From Micromonospora sp. WMMD980 (GTDB lineage: Bacteria; Actinomycetota; Actinomycetes; Mycobacteriales; Micromonosporaceae), in assembly GCF_029626035.1 (NCBI RefSeq), contig NZ_JARUBE010000003.1:4712001-4776000 (forward strand): a DNA stretch of 64,000 bases, read 5' to 3'. Made by a program: the position numbers and the translations under genes. How positions within the stretch are numbered: position 1 is the first letter of the stretch; the number at the start of each line of letters is the position of its first letter. Below, piece by piece: positions 8,500 to 17,311 of this stretch. Below the pieces are notes generated by a model that had not been told where the DNA came from, ran no database searches, and saw only the letters and a program-made list of their open reading frames with translations.

Positions 8500-8937
8500 A
8501 TTAGCATAACGTCGAAGCCCCACGAGAGCCTGGATCCGGACGCCCGGCCCCAGCGGCGGACATTCACCGCAGAGTTCAAGGCGCGGATCCTGGACGAGTA
8601 CGACGCGGCGCCGGACGCGGCGGCTCGCGGGGCGATTCTGCGCCGGGAACGGTTGTACGGGTCACACATTCTCGACTGGCGCAAGGCCCGAGACGCCGGA
8701 GCGTCGGCCGGCTTGACGGACCGGCGGCAATCGGCCGCGCGGGCAGCGAAGAAGGCCGAGAGCGCCGAACTTGCCCGTCTTCAGCGGGAGAACGCCCGCT
8801 TGCAGGCCAAGCTGGCCAAGACTGAGACCGCGTTGCAGATCATGGGAAAAGCGCACGCGCTCTTGGAACTGCTCTCCGAGAGCGCGGATTCCGCGCCGAT
8901 GCCGAACCCGTCCTCGCCGAGGCACAGCAGGCGCTGA
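8500..8937 (+). CDS. IS3-type OrfA (copy A)
   Basis: This encodes the helix-turn-helix and coiled-coil part of an IS3-family transposase. FTAEFKARILDEYDAAP begins the HTH and LARLQRENARLQAKLAK forms the leucine-zipper-like coil. After the in-frame TGA at 8488 the frame has no ATG, GTG or TTG until the TTG at 8653, which would delete the HTH. With GGAGAG at 8491-8496, ATC or ATT at 8497-8502 is the likely, non-standard start. Product length is about 145 residues. A -1 slip near GGAAAAGC (8845-8852) would join it to OrfB. Confidence 0.75.
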   Translation: MSITSKPHESLDPDARPQRRTFTAEFKARILDEYDAAPDAAARGAILRRERLYGSHILDWRKARDAGASAGLTDRRQSAARAAKKAESAELARLQRENARLQAKLAKTETALQIMGKAHALLELLSESADSAPMPNPSSPRHSRR

Positions 8938-9062
8938 CCCCGGCGTGGGGCATCGCCGGGGCCTGCCGGCTGACCGGTGTTTCCCGCGCGACGCTCTACC
9001 GGCACCGCGTACCACCGCTAATCTCACGGCCGCGGACCGCGCGCAGGCCACCGCCGTCGGCG

Positions 9063-9959
9063 TTGTCCGAGGCGGAACGTGAGCAGGTGCTGCAACTGCT
9101 AAACCGGCCCGAGTACCAAGATCTGGCGCCGGCGCAGGTGTGGGCCCGCGAGCTCGACGAGGGCCGCTGGTGGTGCTCGGAGTCCACGATGTACCGGATC
9201 TTGCGGGCTGCCGGGCAGAGCGGCGAACGCCGCAGCCAGGCCAGCCATCCGGCCCGCACCAAACCCGAACTCGTGGCCGACGCGGCGAACCAGGTCTGGT
9301 CCTGGGACATCACCAAGCTGCGCGGCCCGCAGAAGGGCGTCTGGTTCCACCTCTACACCGTGATCGACATCTGGTCCCGTTACGTCGTCGGGCACCTGGT
9401 CGCCGCGCACGAGGACGGCCAGCTCGCCGAGGCGCTGATCGCTGACGCGGCCGCCCGCGAACGCGTCGATGCCGATCAGTTGACCGTGCACGCCGACCGT
9501 GGCGCCGCGATGACCAGCAAGACCGTCACCCAGCTGCTGACCGATCTGAAGATCGGCCGTAGCCACAGCCGTCCGAAGACATCGAACGACAATCCGTACA
9601 TCGAGGCGAGCTTCAAGACGTTGAAGTACGACCCGACGTTTCCCGAGCGGTTCGGGTCGATCCAGCACGCCCGGCAGCACTGCGAGGCGTTCTACACCTA
9701 CTACAACCACGAGCACCGGCACTCCGGGGTCGGCCTGCACACCCCGGCATCGGTGCATCACGGCACCGCCGGGCAGATCCGTGAACAGCGGCAACAGACC
9801 CTCGACGCGGCCTGGGCAGCGCACCCGCAACGGTTCGGCCGCCGCCGTCCACGCCCGCCCCGCCTCCCGGACCGGGCATGGATCAACAAACCCGACAACA
9901 GCGACCCCGAACAGACCACCGCCTCGCCCGTGCCCAACCAACCAGCAGCACAAAGCTAA
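9063..9959 (+). CDS. IS3-type OrfB transposase (copy A)
   Basis: The rve-fold catalytic domain is complete: Asp in SWDITKLRG, Asp in VHADRGAAM and Glu in NPYIEASFKTLK. The frame is open and coding-like from 8826 (LTPAWGIAGACRLTGVS), upstream of the GTG... ALSEAERE region. The natural product is therefore probably a -1 fusion with OrfA, or a start earlier than 9063. The protein cuts and joins the element's ends. Confidence 0.88.
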   Translation: MSEAEREQVLQLLNRPEYQDLAPAQVWARELDEGRWWCSESTMYRILRAAGQSGERRSQASHPARTKPELVADAANQVWSWDITKLRGPQKGVWFHLYTVIDIWSRYVVGHLVAAHEDGQLAEALIADAAARERVDADQLTVHADRGAAMTSKTVTQLLTDLKIGRSHSRPKTSNDNPYIEASFKTLKYDPTFPERFGSIQHARQHCEAFYTYYNHEHRHSGVGLHTPASVHHGTAGQIREQRQQTLDAAWAAHPQRFGRRRPRPPRLPDRAWINKPDNSDPEQTTASPVPNQPAAQS

Positions 9960-10086
9960 ACAAAATCAAGAAAATGTCTCAGTTGACTTGACAGGCTCCG
10001 CCCCCTGATGACCGCTGAGACGAGGACGCGCATAAGGACTGCCCAGTCATGTCGCGGAGCCGCCCTCGGCTCGGATGGTTGGGCCT

Positions 10087-10506
10087 TTATTTTTGCAAGA
10101 GGGCGGCGGCGCGTTGGTCGAGCTGCTTGGCGAATGCGGGAAGCCGGGCACCGAGGCCGCCGAGGCGTGTTCGGATGTTCTTTACGGCCAGGTGGGCACG
10201 CCCAGATCTAATACCCGCCATCGTGTCCATGGCGTAGTTCCAGTTCTTGGAGGCCTCGTGAAGTCGACCTTGACTGCATTGGACATCCGCGATGTTCGCC
10301 AGCGTTAAGGTATGGATTCGGCGGTATGCGTCAGCGTTTCGAGTAGCAATCGATCGTCGGAGTTGTGTCTCGGCTCCGGGGAGATCGCCCAGGTCTCGAA
10401 GGGCCTGGCCAGCTTGGCTGGCGAGGGAGGTTTCGGTGAAGCCGCTGGTACGGATCCACATCGGCTCGTCGTCTGGGGAGGCGTTCGCCAGGTGCGCCTC
10501 TGTCAA
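10087..10506 (-). pseudogene. C-terminal remnant of a TPR-containing XRE-type regulator
   Basis: The 139 residues match the TPR-like tail of the large actinobacterial HTH regulators, for example ASQAGQALRDLGDLPGAE followed by LANIADVQCSQGRLHEA. The N-terminal DNA-binding domain is missing: the reading frame runs straight into the edge of the IS3 element at 10508. No matching 5' half is visible on the other side, so IS-adjacent deletion probably removed it. Confidence 0.6.
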
Positions 10507-10531
10507 TCCCCTGGAATCGTGGAGGACTCGG

Positions 10532-11422
10532 TTATGCGGCCTGGTTTTCCAGGACGTGGGTAGTTGACCGTTCGTAGTCGATCGGTGAGCGTCCGTCGCA
10601 GACGGAGTGGCGGCGGCGCCGGTTGTAGAAGTCGGTGATCCAGGTGGCGATCTTCAGCCGGGCCTCGGTACGGGTGCGGAACTGGTGGCGGTGGACGTAC
10701 TCGACCTTGATGGTGGAGAAGGTGGCCTCGGCCACGGCGTTGTCGAAGCACGAGCCGACCCGGCCCATCGACTGGCGTACCTTCCAGCGGGCGCACGCCC
10801 GGGCGAAGTCGGCCGAGCAGTATTCGCTGCCCCTGTCGCTGTGGAAGATCACTGCGGCGACGTCGCCGCCACGGGTGACCGCGGCCATGTTCAACGCGGC
10901 GACGACCAGACCGGCGTCGTGCCGGTCGCCCATGGCGTAGCCGAGGATGCGCCGGGAGTACAGGTCGATGACGGTGGCGAGGTAGAGCTTGCCCTCCTGC
11001 GTAGCGATCTCGGTCATGTCGCCGCACCAGGCCACGTCCGGCGCGGATGCGGTGAACTGACGCTTGACCAGGTCCGGGGCGGCTGGCCGCTTGCCCTGCC
11101 GAGTCAGCCCACGCCGGCGCCGTTTCGCTCTGGCGACCAGGCCCAGATCAGCCATGACCGCGGCGATCGTGTTGTCCGACACCCGCCAGCCCTGCTCACG
11201 TAACTCGTCGCCGACGCGTGGACTGCCGTAGGTGCCGCCCGAGGCGTCGAAGACGCGCCGGACCGCGTCCGTCAGCCTGGTCCGACGATCCTGGCGAGGC
11301 GTCGGCCGACGGTCGCGCCACTTGTAGAACCACGACTCGGACACCCCCAACGCCCGGCAGGCCACCGCGTGCGGCACATCGTGCTCGGTCCTCTGGGAAA
11401 CGATGAAGGCGGCCACGCTCAC
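10532..11422 (-). CDS. IS3-family OrfB transposase
   Basis: The catalytic residues of the DDE domain are present: Asp in WCGDMTEIA, Asp in FHSDRGSEY and Glu in [11 protein letters not shown]. The N-terminal HTH_21 region ([15 protein letters not shown]) is typical. The GTG at 11422 overlaps the OrfA stop as GTGA, so coupling or -1 frameshifting could yield the fusion transposase. The frame is open further upstream, to 11446. Confidence 0.9.
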   Translation of the reverse strand: MSVAAFIVSQRTEHDVPHAVACRALGVSESWFYKWRDRRPTPRQDRRTRLTDAVRRVFDASGGTYGSPRVGDELREQGWRVSDNTIAAVMADLGLVARAKRRRRGLTRQGKRPAAPDLVKRQFTASAPDVAWCGDMTEIATQEGKLYLATVIDLYSRRILGYAMGDRHDAGLVVAALNMAAVTRGGDVAAVIFHSDRGSEYCSADFARACARWKVRQSMGRVGSCFDNAVAEATFSTIKVEYVHRHQFRTRTEARLKIATWITDFYNRRRRHSVCDGRSPIDYERSTTHVLENQAA

Positions 11423-11718
11423 CGGCCCGTCGCTTCCTTGACCCACAGGACCACGGATCGCTTGAGGACATCACGCTCCATCGCCAGCTCGGCGTTCTCC
11501 CGCCGCAACCGCGCCAGCTCCGCCCGCTCGTCCTCGGCCAGCTGCCCGGCAGCGGCTTCGCCACGAGCGGCACGATCCTGCTGAACCCAGTTGGCCAGGG
11601 TGCCGCTGTTGATCCCCAGATCACGCGCTACCTGCGCGATCGACTTCCCGGTCTCCCGCACAATCCGGACCGCGCCCGCGCGGAACTCCGGATCGAACCG
11701 GCGTCTCGTCTCAGCCAT
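11419..11718 (-). CDS. IS3-family OrfA
   Basis: This is a 99-residue HTH_Tnp_1 protein. [19 protein letters not shown] and [16 protein letters not shown] form the HTH, and [19 protein letters not shown] the coiled coil. It recognises the element ends and partners OrfB. It starts with ATG at 11718, shortly inside the IS end. Confidence 0.9.
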   Translation of the reverse strand: MAETRRRFDPEFRAGAVRIVRETGKSIAQVARDLGINSGTLANWVQQDRAARGEAAAGQLAEDERAELARLRRENAELAMERDVLKRSVVLWVKEATGR

Positions 11719-11942
11719 GAACCTCTATCCCCCAAGCTCTGGCCTCCACGTTACGAGGGGAACCACACTACCGACCCGGCTACAACCATCGACCGGACCC
11801 ACTGTGCGACACACCCGACCCACCCACAAACCAAACGCGCTCTTAGACGCCGAGATCGGTGCGGTGCCTGCATCCGCGCAGATTCGCCGGCGTAGGCGCC
11901 CGATGCCGGTGCGGCGCCTACGCCCTGACAGCGGCGAAGCGC

Positions 11943-12209
11943 TCAGGTGGTGTGCGAACGACTGGAGAGATGACGGGCGAGGTCCACGGGAACCGGGTGC
12001 TCGAACACATCCTCGGGGAAGCATTCGAGGGGAAATTGATCCTCCATCGTGGCGCAGATCTCCAGAGCGCTCAAGGAGTCTAGTCCGAGGTCGAACAGAT
12101 CGTCATTCGCGGTCACCGGTAGTTCAAGGGCCTCCGTCGCGGTCCTTAACAAAGCGTCCAGGACGGCGGGCTCGGAAACCTGGTGCTGGTTGGTCGGGTT
12201 CTCGATCAT
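11943..12209 (-). CDS. Free-standing acyl/peptidyl carrier protein
   Basis: The 88-residue protein has the phosphopantetheine attachment motif DLGLDSLSALE, with Ser at about residue 45. It is a discrete carrier, the size of BtrI of butirosin biosynthesis. It is the last gene of the minus-strand cluster, 55 bp after the luciferase-like gene. I infer that it holds the amino acid activated by the free-standing A domain, or a side chain processed by the ATP-grasp and flavin enzymes encoded just upstream. Confidence 0.9.
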   Translation of the reverse strand: MIENPTNQHQVSEPAVLDALLRTATEALELPVTANDDLFDLGLDSLSALEICATMEDQFPLECFPEDVFEHPVPVDLARHLSSRSHTT

Positions 12210-12264
12210 GTCTTCTCCTCAACGTCGGAAACGGGTCCGGCTAGGACGATCGGCCGGGTGTGGA

Positions 12265-13116
12265 TCACAGGTTCGATGAGCGCGTCGGTGCTGCTCCGCC
12301 ACCCGCCGGCCCTTGTCGGATGCGTTCGTATGCTGCCGCCGGTCCCCCTCGCCGCCAACCCACGTACTCCAGGAACCAGTCGGCTCCGGCACCGGCGTAG
12401 CCGTCGAATCTCGATTCCTCTCCGTCGGTCCGACCCTCGACGATCAGCTCGGTCCTCAGCCCGTCCGGTCGAGCGATGCCGTCCACGACGGCGCGCATCT
12501 GCGCGACGTCGTCAGGGGTGAGGTCACCATCCCGCTTTTCCGGGAACACACCGTCCGCGGTGGCGGCAAGCTCCAGGATCGATCGGCCTGGCCAGTAGCC
12601 GCCGGCCCAGATCGGAATGGGTGTGATCGGGAGCGGCAACAGCTTGACCGCTGCCACCTGGTAGTAGGTGCCCACATGGCGCGCCGGTGTCCCGTTCAGG
12701 AACTGCCGCAGAAGTCCGAGCGCCTCCAGCATTCTGTCGCGCCGCTGCTGGTATGACGTCTCGCGACCGAACGCACCGAAGTCCGCCTCCGCCGGACCTC
12801 CGGCTCCGGTCCCGAACCTGATGCGTCCGGGGGCGAGCTGCTGGAGCGCCACGAGTTGCTTTGCCACCGTCCACGGGTCGCGGCGGGCCAGAGCGGTGAC
12901 CATGGGGCCGATCACGATTCTCCTGGTTTTCGCGGCGATGGCCGCCAGCGCCACCCAGGTGTCCGTGACCGGGGTGGGCACATCCCGCTTGTAGAGCAGG
13001 TAGTCGTTGAGAAAGAAGCCTTGCCAACCGTGTGACTCGGCCGCGACGGCTAGCGACACCAGCACTTTTGGGTCCGCGTACTCGCCGACTGTCGATACCA
13101 TCAAGCCGCGCTTCAC
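12265..13116 (-). CDS. LLM-class flavin-dependent oxidoreductase
   Basis: This bacterial-luciferase-like protein of about 283 residues shows ALARRDPWTVAKQLVALQ, FGTGAGGPAEADFGAFG and PIPIWAGGYWPG, all typical of the LLM family using FMN or F420. The GTG at 13116 (VKRGLMVST) is preferred over the longer frame, because GGAGAGACAGGAAAAG precedes it and the family starts there. In context it probably hydroxylates a carrier-bound intermediate, as BtrO does in butirosin, although no flavin reductase gene is seen in the cluster. Confidence 0.88.
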   Translation of the reverse strand: MKRGLMVSTVGEYADPKVLVSLAVAAESHGWQGFFLNDYLLYKRDVPTPVTDTWVALAAIAAKTRRIVIGPMVTALARRDPWTVAKQLVALQQLAPGRIRFGTGAGGPAEADFGAFGRETSYQQRRDRMLEALGLLRQFLNGTPARHVGTYYQVAAVKLLPLPITPIPIWAGGYWPGRSILELAATADGVFPEKRDGDLTPDDVAQMRAVVDGIARPDGLRTELIVEGRTDGEESRFDGYAGAGADWFLEYVGWRRGGPAAAYERIRQGPAGGGAAPTRSSNL

Positions 13117-13168
13117 GTCTTTTCCTGTCTCTCCCGCGGTATCTTGCGGTCCGCGCGCCATCTGCCGG

Positions 13169-13852
13169 TCACCGCAGGAGCGCCCGGTGGTGCCGCCAGA
13201 GCCAGTCGAGGTAGGCCCGCAGTTCTTCGGGGCTAGCAACCCAACCTAGGTCCACGTATCTCAGCATGCGTAGGGCTTCTCCCGGCACGAGATCAAACTG
13301 GCTCATCCCGGTCTCGGGGCTCGGGCTTGTCGGTGCGAGTGGCACCGGTAGCGGCACGAGAGGCAACAGTTTGCCGCGCTTGACGAACTCCTTCAGGACG
13401 GTGAGGTAGACCCGGGGAAGGTGGTACGCCGCAACGGCGACGCCGACGACCTCTACGTCGAACTCCTCGACCCGGTCGACGATCCACGCAGCCTGGATCG
13501 CTGTGTTCGGCGCTGGTTCCCGCTGGACGTGGACCCCGTCCAAGCGGCGCAGGCCGAGCTCGTGTAGGTACTCCAGGGTGATCTCGCGGTACGTTCGCTC
13601 TGCCGGGTTGCCATTAGTGATCAGCAGCCGGCGTGCAGCGTCGTTCCTCTCCCACTTGTCGATGGCTGCTTTGAGGCGAGACTGCTCGCCCTGGCCGACC
13701 GGTACGGCGAGAGCGTCGGCGTGGTCGCTCGCGACCGCCGGTATTGTCAAGATCGACACCATTGCAGCCATTAGGTCCATCAAACGACCCGCGTCCAGGC
13801 CTGCAAGGTCGGTTTGCGCTACCACCCTTGACGTCCTCCGGCTTCCGATCAT
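13169..13852 (-). CDS. YdcF/SanA-like (DUF218) protein
   Basis: The roughly 227-residue protein resembles the ElyC/SanA/YdcF fold: HADALAVPVGQGEQSRLK, RRLLITNGNPAERTY and REPAPNTAIQAAWIV follow the family's beta-strand and 'NT' helix order. No transmembrane segment is obvious. A role in the pathway is unknown. ATG at 13852 is chosen because GGGGAAGAGGG lies upstream; a GTG overlapping the ATP-grasp stop is an alternative start. Confidence 0.65.
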   Translation of the reverse strand: MIGSRRTSRVVAQTDLAGLDAGRLMDLMAAMVSILTIPAVASDHADALAVPVGQGEQSRLKAAIDKWERNDAARRLLITNGNPAERTYREITLEYLHELGLRRLDGVHVQREPAPNTAIQAAWIVDRVEEFDVEVVGVAVAAYHLPRVYLTVLKEFVKRGKLLPLVPLPVPLAPTSPSPETGMSQFDLVPGEALRMLRYVDLGWVASPEELRAYLDWLWRHHRALLR

Positions 13853-13902
13853 CGCCGCGTCCGCCCTCTTCCCCGGCTGTCCGCCCTCCACCGGCACGAG
13901 CA

Positions 13903-15192
13903 CTAGGCCACCGCTTCCCGATACGTGACGTTGAGGTGCGCCAGGGCGGCGTCCGCGTCGGCGGCGGCCTTTGGGGCCGTCGGGGCACACGTCATCACGT
14001 ACCCGATGCGGTCGTGGCTGTTGGTGGGCCAGCGCGTGTGCCAGCCGGGCGCGACCTTGATGCGGGACGACACGACGGTGGGAAAGTTGCTCAGGATACT
14101 CAAGTCTGGCACCGCTTCGACCACACCCCGACGACCCACCAGGAACCTGATGGCAGCCCCTCTCTTCCGCTTCGGGCGCAGGTCTGGCTCTCCGCCCGCA
14201 TGGGCGGTGATCGACTCTTCGAGCAGGGCAATCCCGGTGGCGTGGTGCACGAGGTCAGGCACGAAGTCCCCTCCCGAGCGCGCGTTTATCTCGATTAGGA
14301 ACGGGCCTTGCCCGGTCAGCTTGACCTCAGTGTGGGCTGGGCCGAAGTCGAATCCGATCGCGTCAAGGGCGGCCACCGCCAGATCGGCGACCGCCCGACG
14401 AGACGTCTCCGGCAGGAAGGACGGGAAGGTGTGCCCGAGTTCTATGAAGTGAGGTGTCGGGCCGAGCAGTTTGTCGGTCACTCCGAGCACTCTGGTCTGG
14501 CCGCCATAGGTGAAGGTCTCCACGCTGACCTCATGGCCGAAGAGGCACTCCTCGATGAGCCCTCCAGGGGTCCTGCGCTGGCCCCGGGAATTGATCGGGC
14601 TGATCATCAGCAGGCTGATCCGGTCATGCACCTCCTGCCGGGTCCGGCACAACGCCACACCGATGCTCGCCGACTCGTCGACCGGCTTGAGCACGCATGG
14701 CAGTCCGACAACGTCGAGAGCGGCGTCGATTTCCGCTGGAGACGAAACGAACCGGAAAGCTGGTACGGCGACGCCCCGCTCCGCACATGCGACGCGCGTC
14801 CTGAGCTTGTTCCGTGCCTTGTCCGCGGCCTGTGGACTCAGGCCCGGTAGTCCCAACCGCTGGGCGGTGGCCGCCGCGAGTGGTACGAAGTGATCCATGA
14901 CGGTCATGACGCCGAGCACCGGGACGGGCAGGCTCCGCAACACCTTCTCCATGGCGTGTACGTCCTGGGTGTCGCACGTGACGACCTCGTCGGCCTGGCT
15001 GACTATGGTGTCGATGGCGTCCAGGTCGGCCGCGTAGCGGTCGAAGTCGGCGGTGAGAAAAGCGACGCGGTAGCCGTTGGCGCGGGCGAGCTTCAACGCC
15101 TGAATGCCGGTACCGGTCATGTTGCTCTCGATGAAGGCCAGGAACCGACGGGGTGGCGTCGTGTCGGTGCCTTGCGGGGCGGTTCTCATCAT
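13903..15192 (-). CDS. ATP-grasp ligase
   Basis: This 429-residue ATP-grasp enzyme is of the carnosine-synthase/biotin-carboxylase type. The ATP-binding lobe is PCVLKPVDESASIGVAL, followed by IEECLFGHEVSVETF, and the metal site is HTEVKLTG...LIEINARSGG. It should form an amide bond by way of an acyl-phosphate. In butirosin the ATP-grasp BtrJ adds gamma-glutamate to a carrier-bound side chain; a similar job here is inference. GGAGG lies 4 bases before the ATG at 15192, so the longer N-terminus is rejected. Confidence 0.9.
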   Translation of the reverse strand: MMRTAPQGTDTTPPRRFLAFIESNMTGTGIQALKLARANGYRVAFLTADFDRYAADLDAIDTIVSQADEVVTCDTQDVHAMEKVLRSLPVPVLGVMTVMDHFVPLAAATAQRLGLPGLSPQAADKARNKLRTRVACAERGVAVPAFRFVSSPAEIDAALDVVGLPCVLKPVDESASIGVALCRTRQEVHDRISLLMISPINSRGQRRTPGGLIEECLFGHEVSVETFTYGGQTRVLGVTDKLLGPTPHFIELGHTFPSFLPETSRRAVADLAVAALDAIGFDFGPAHTEVKLTGQGPFLIEINARSGGDFVPDLVHHATGIALLEESITAHAGGEPDLRPKRKRGAAIRFLVGRRGVVEAVPDLSILSNFPTVVSSRIKVAPGWHTRWPTNSHDRIGYVMTCAPTAPKAAADADAALAHLNVTYREAVA

Positions 15193-15262
15193 AAATCCTC
15201 CGTTGCGTCTGGTGGGCCGCTGAACGGTAGAGATGTCCCTGTGATGGGTGACGGCCCGGACA

Positions 15263-15313
15263 CGAGGTGCCGCTGGGGTGGCGAGGCGGTGCCGCCGCGG
15301 GCGAGGCACCTCG
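15263..15313 (-). terminator. Hairpin between the DegT and ATP-grasp genes
   Basis: Arms CGAGGTGCC (15263-15271) and GGCACCTCG (15305-15313) are exact complements within the 167-bp gap between two otherwise tightly packed cluster genes. It may terminate or attenuate the upstream transcript and so split the cluster into two units. Confidence 0.35.
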
Positions 15314-15359
15314 GGCGAGCGGGGTGCCTAAGACGAGTTACTGGCTCTGCTCGGCGGGG

Positions 15360-16514
15360 TTAGCCCTTGAGCTCGGCCTCGGCGATGTCCAGTACAGCGG
15401 TGGTCACCGCGCTGATGTCGCGCGCCGTCATGCCGGGCCACAGGGGCAGGGAGATCATCCGTTGGTACTCCCCTTCCGCCTGAGGAAAGTCGCCGGGACG
15501 ATAGGCATAGCGGCGTTGGTACGCGGAGTGCAGGTGCAGGGGTATGAAGTGCACGTTTGCTCCAATCCCGCGCTGTCTCAGCTGGTCGAGGAACGCGTCA
15601 CGGGAGCAGTGGAGGCGATCGAGGTTGAGCCGCAGCACATAGAGGTGCCAGCTGTGCGACTCCTCGTCAAGCCGGCTCGGCAGTTGGAGAGCTGGATGAC
15701 TCGCGAAGGCCGAGTCGTAGGCGTCGACAATCGTCCGGCGCGCGCTTCGTCGTGCTGTCAGTGTCGTCAACTGCTGTCGGCCCAACGCGGCCGCCACGTC
15801 GGTCATGTTGTACTTGAAGCCAAGATCCTCGATGTCGTACCACCACGACCCCGAGCCGTACCGGTCCAGCGCGCCCTTGCTCATGCCATGCAGCAACAGT
15901 TTCCGAGCACGGGCAGCCTGCTCACGGTCGGGCAGGATCACCATTCCGCCCTCGCCCGTGCTCAGCGTCTTCGTGGCGTAGAAGCTGAAGGCGGCGCCGT
16001 CGCTGACGGCGCCGGCGTGCCGTCCGTCACGGCTCGATGGGAGGGCGTGTGCGGCGTCCTCGAACACCAGGCGGGACGGACCGGCGGCGGCGGTGAGGTC
16101 CTTCATGTCACCGTGCAGCCCGGCGAAGTGGACCATCAGTACCGCCCGGGTCTGGCTGGTCAACCGGCGTTCGATCTCAGCGCCGGTCAACATCAGCGAG
16201 TCGGGGTCGACGTCCGCGAGTACCGGGCGTGCGCCCACATGGGCGACGCTGGCCGCCGTGGCGGTGAAAGTTAGCGTGGGAACGATCACCTCGTCGCCGG
16301 GTCCGATGCCGGCGGCGAGTAGGAGGAGGTGTAGCGCCGCGGTGCCGGACGAGACCGCGATGGCGTCCTTCACTCCGACGGCGCGGGCGAACTCCGACTC
16401 GAACTCTCGCACCTGCGGGCCGGTGGTCAGCCAGCCGGACCGAAGCGTCCGCACCATCGCCTCGATTTCGTCGTCTGAGGCGATCAGTCGGTGAAAGGGA
16501 ACCTGGTGGGTCAC
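15360..16514 (-). CDS. DegT/DnrJ/EryC1 sugar aminotransferase
   Basis: This 384-residue PLP enzyme has SSGTAALHLLLLA near the N-terminus, the cofactor-binding VFEDAAHAL, and the Schiff-base Lys in FYATKTLSTGEGG. It is expected to transaminate a keto-sugar or keto-cyclitol using glutamate or glutamine. It starts at a GTG that overlaps the preceding stop by 4 bp. It is the intact one of two DegT genes in the cluster. Confidence 0.93.
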   Translation of the reverse strand: MTHQVPFHRLIASDDEIEAMVRTLRSGWLTTGPQVREFESEFARAVGVKDAIAVSSGTAALHLLLLAAGIGPGDEVIVPTLTFTATAASVAHVGARPVLADVDPDSLMLTGAEIERRLTSQTRAVLMVHFAGLHGDMKDLTAAAGPSRLVFEDAAHALPSSRDGRHAGAVSDGAAFSFYATKTLSTGEGGMVILPDREQAARARKLLLHGMSKGALDRYGSGSWWYDIEDLGFKYNMTDVAAALGRQQLTTLTARRSARRTIVDAYDSAFASHPALQLPSRLDEESHSWHLYVLRLNLDRLHCSRDAFLDQLRQRGIGANVHFIPLHLHSAYQRRYAYRPGDFPQAEGEYQRMISLPLWPGMTARDISAVTTAVLDIAEAELKG

Positions 16515-17311
16515 GATGCCACCACCTCTGCCGTCAGCGCGGCGGACACGAGCGGACCCAGAGGACCGTTGGCGGTCACGGACACCTGTCCCGGCTGGTG
16601 GACGGAGTTCTGCCCATTGAGGCCGGACCAGGATCCTCCCGCCTCGACGACGCAGACCGCGACCGCGGCGATGTCGTGCGGCTCGGCGAGGAAGTCGATC
16701 ATGACGTCGGCATGTCCCCGGATGACTTCCGTGTGGCCGAAGGAGTCCGCGTAGCCGCGCTCAGCCTCGGCCGATTGCACGATGCGGCGCAACTGGTCGA
16801 GCTTGTCCGTCCGGCAGGCGAAGTCTATGCCGTTGTGGAGAACGTACGCGTCCTCGATCCGGTCGACCAGGGATGTGCGTAACCGCTCCTCCCGTGCTCC
16901 GGTGCCGGCGTGGCATCCCTTTCCGCGTTCGGCCCACACCACCTCCTGTCGAGCGGGGTGAGCGATGATCCCTAGGTCGGGGACGTCGTCGGCGACGCAG
17001 GCCACGAGGATGCCCCAGAAGTCCTGACCGCGTACGTACTGCTGGGTGCCGTCGATGGGGTCGACCAGCCAGACCCGCCCGGATCGGGACGCGACGGCCT
17101 TGCCTTCCTCGCCGGCGAACCCGTCATCGGGAAAGCGCGCGCGGACGAACTTGAATAGCCTCTCCTCGATGTAAAGGTCCATCTCGGTAACCACGGTGCG
17201 ATCGGGTTTGCGCCGAGTTGCGATGCCTGCGGCACGGGCCTGTACTGCCTTGTCACCCAGTTCGTTGACTAGCTGCAGCAATTCTTCGACGGGGTACCGG
17301 TAGTAACTCAC
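16511..17311 (-). CDS. Inositol-monophosphatase-like phosphatase
   Basis: The roughly 266-residue enzyme carries the family metal-binding motifs FAGEEG, WLVDPIDGT and AEPHDIAAV. It should remove phosphate from a sugar or cyclitol intermediate, fitting an aminocyclitol or amino-sugar pathway. The GTG at 17311 overlaps the kinase stop as GTGA, as elsewhere in this operon; TTG at 17317 is the alternative. Confidence 0.9.
   Translation of the reverse strand: MSYYRYPVEELLQLVNELGDKAVQARAAGIATRRKPDRTVVTEMDLYIEERLFKFVRARFPDDGFAGEEGKAVASRSGRVWLVDPIDGTQQYVRGQDFWGILVACVADDVPDLGIIAHPARQEVVWAERGKGCHAGTGAREERLRTSLVDRIEDAYVLHNGIDFACRTDKLDQLRRIVQSAEAERGYADSFGHTEVIRGHADVMIDFLAEPHDIAAVAVCVVEAGGSWSGLNGQNSVHQPGQVSVTANGPLGPLVSAALTAEVVAS

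Larger units (their letters stand above)
8426..9999 (+). mobile_element. IS3-type insertion sequence, copy A
   Basis: This 1574-bp element is repeated almost base for base at 33111-34684 in the opposite orientation; I found one silent difference. The ends share CCTGTCA, then 7-8 variable bases, then TGAGACA. A possible duplication GCCCC flanks it at 8421-8425 and 10000-10004. The exact edge is uncertain by a base or so, because a 3-bp duplication is also compatible. Confidence 0.9.
10508..11760 (-). mobile_element. IS3-family insertion sequence (second type)
   Basis: This 1253-bp element is bounded by imperfect inverted repeats, CCCCTGGAATCGTGGAGG on the left and CCCCTCGTAACGTGGAGG reading in from the right. 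It carries overlapping OrfA and OrfB on the minus strand. Flanking AAT/AAC gives at best an imperfect 3-bp duplication. Confidence 0.85.
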
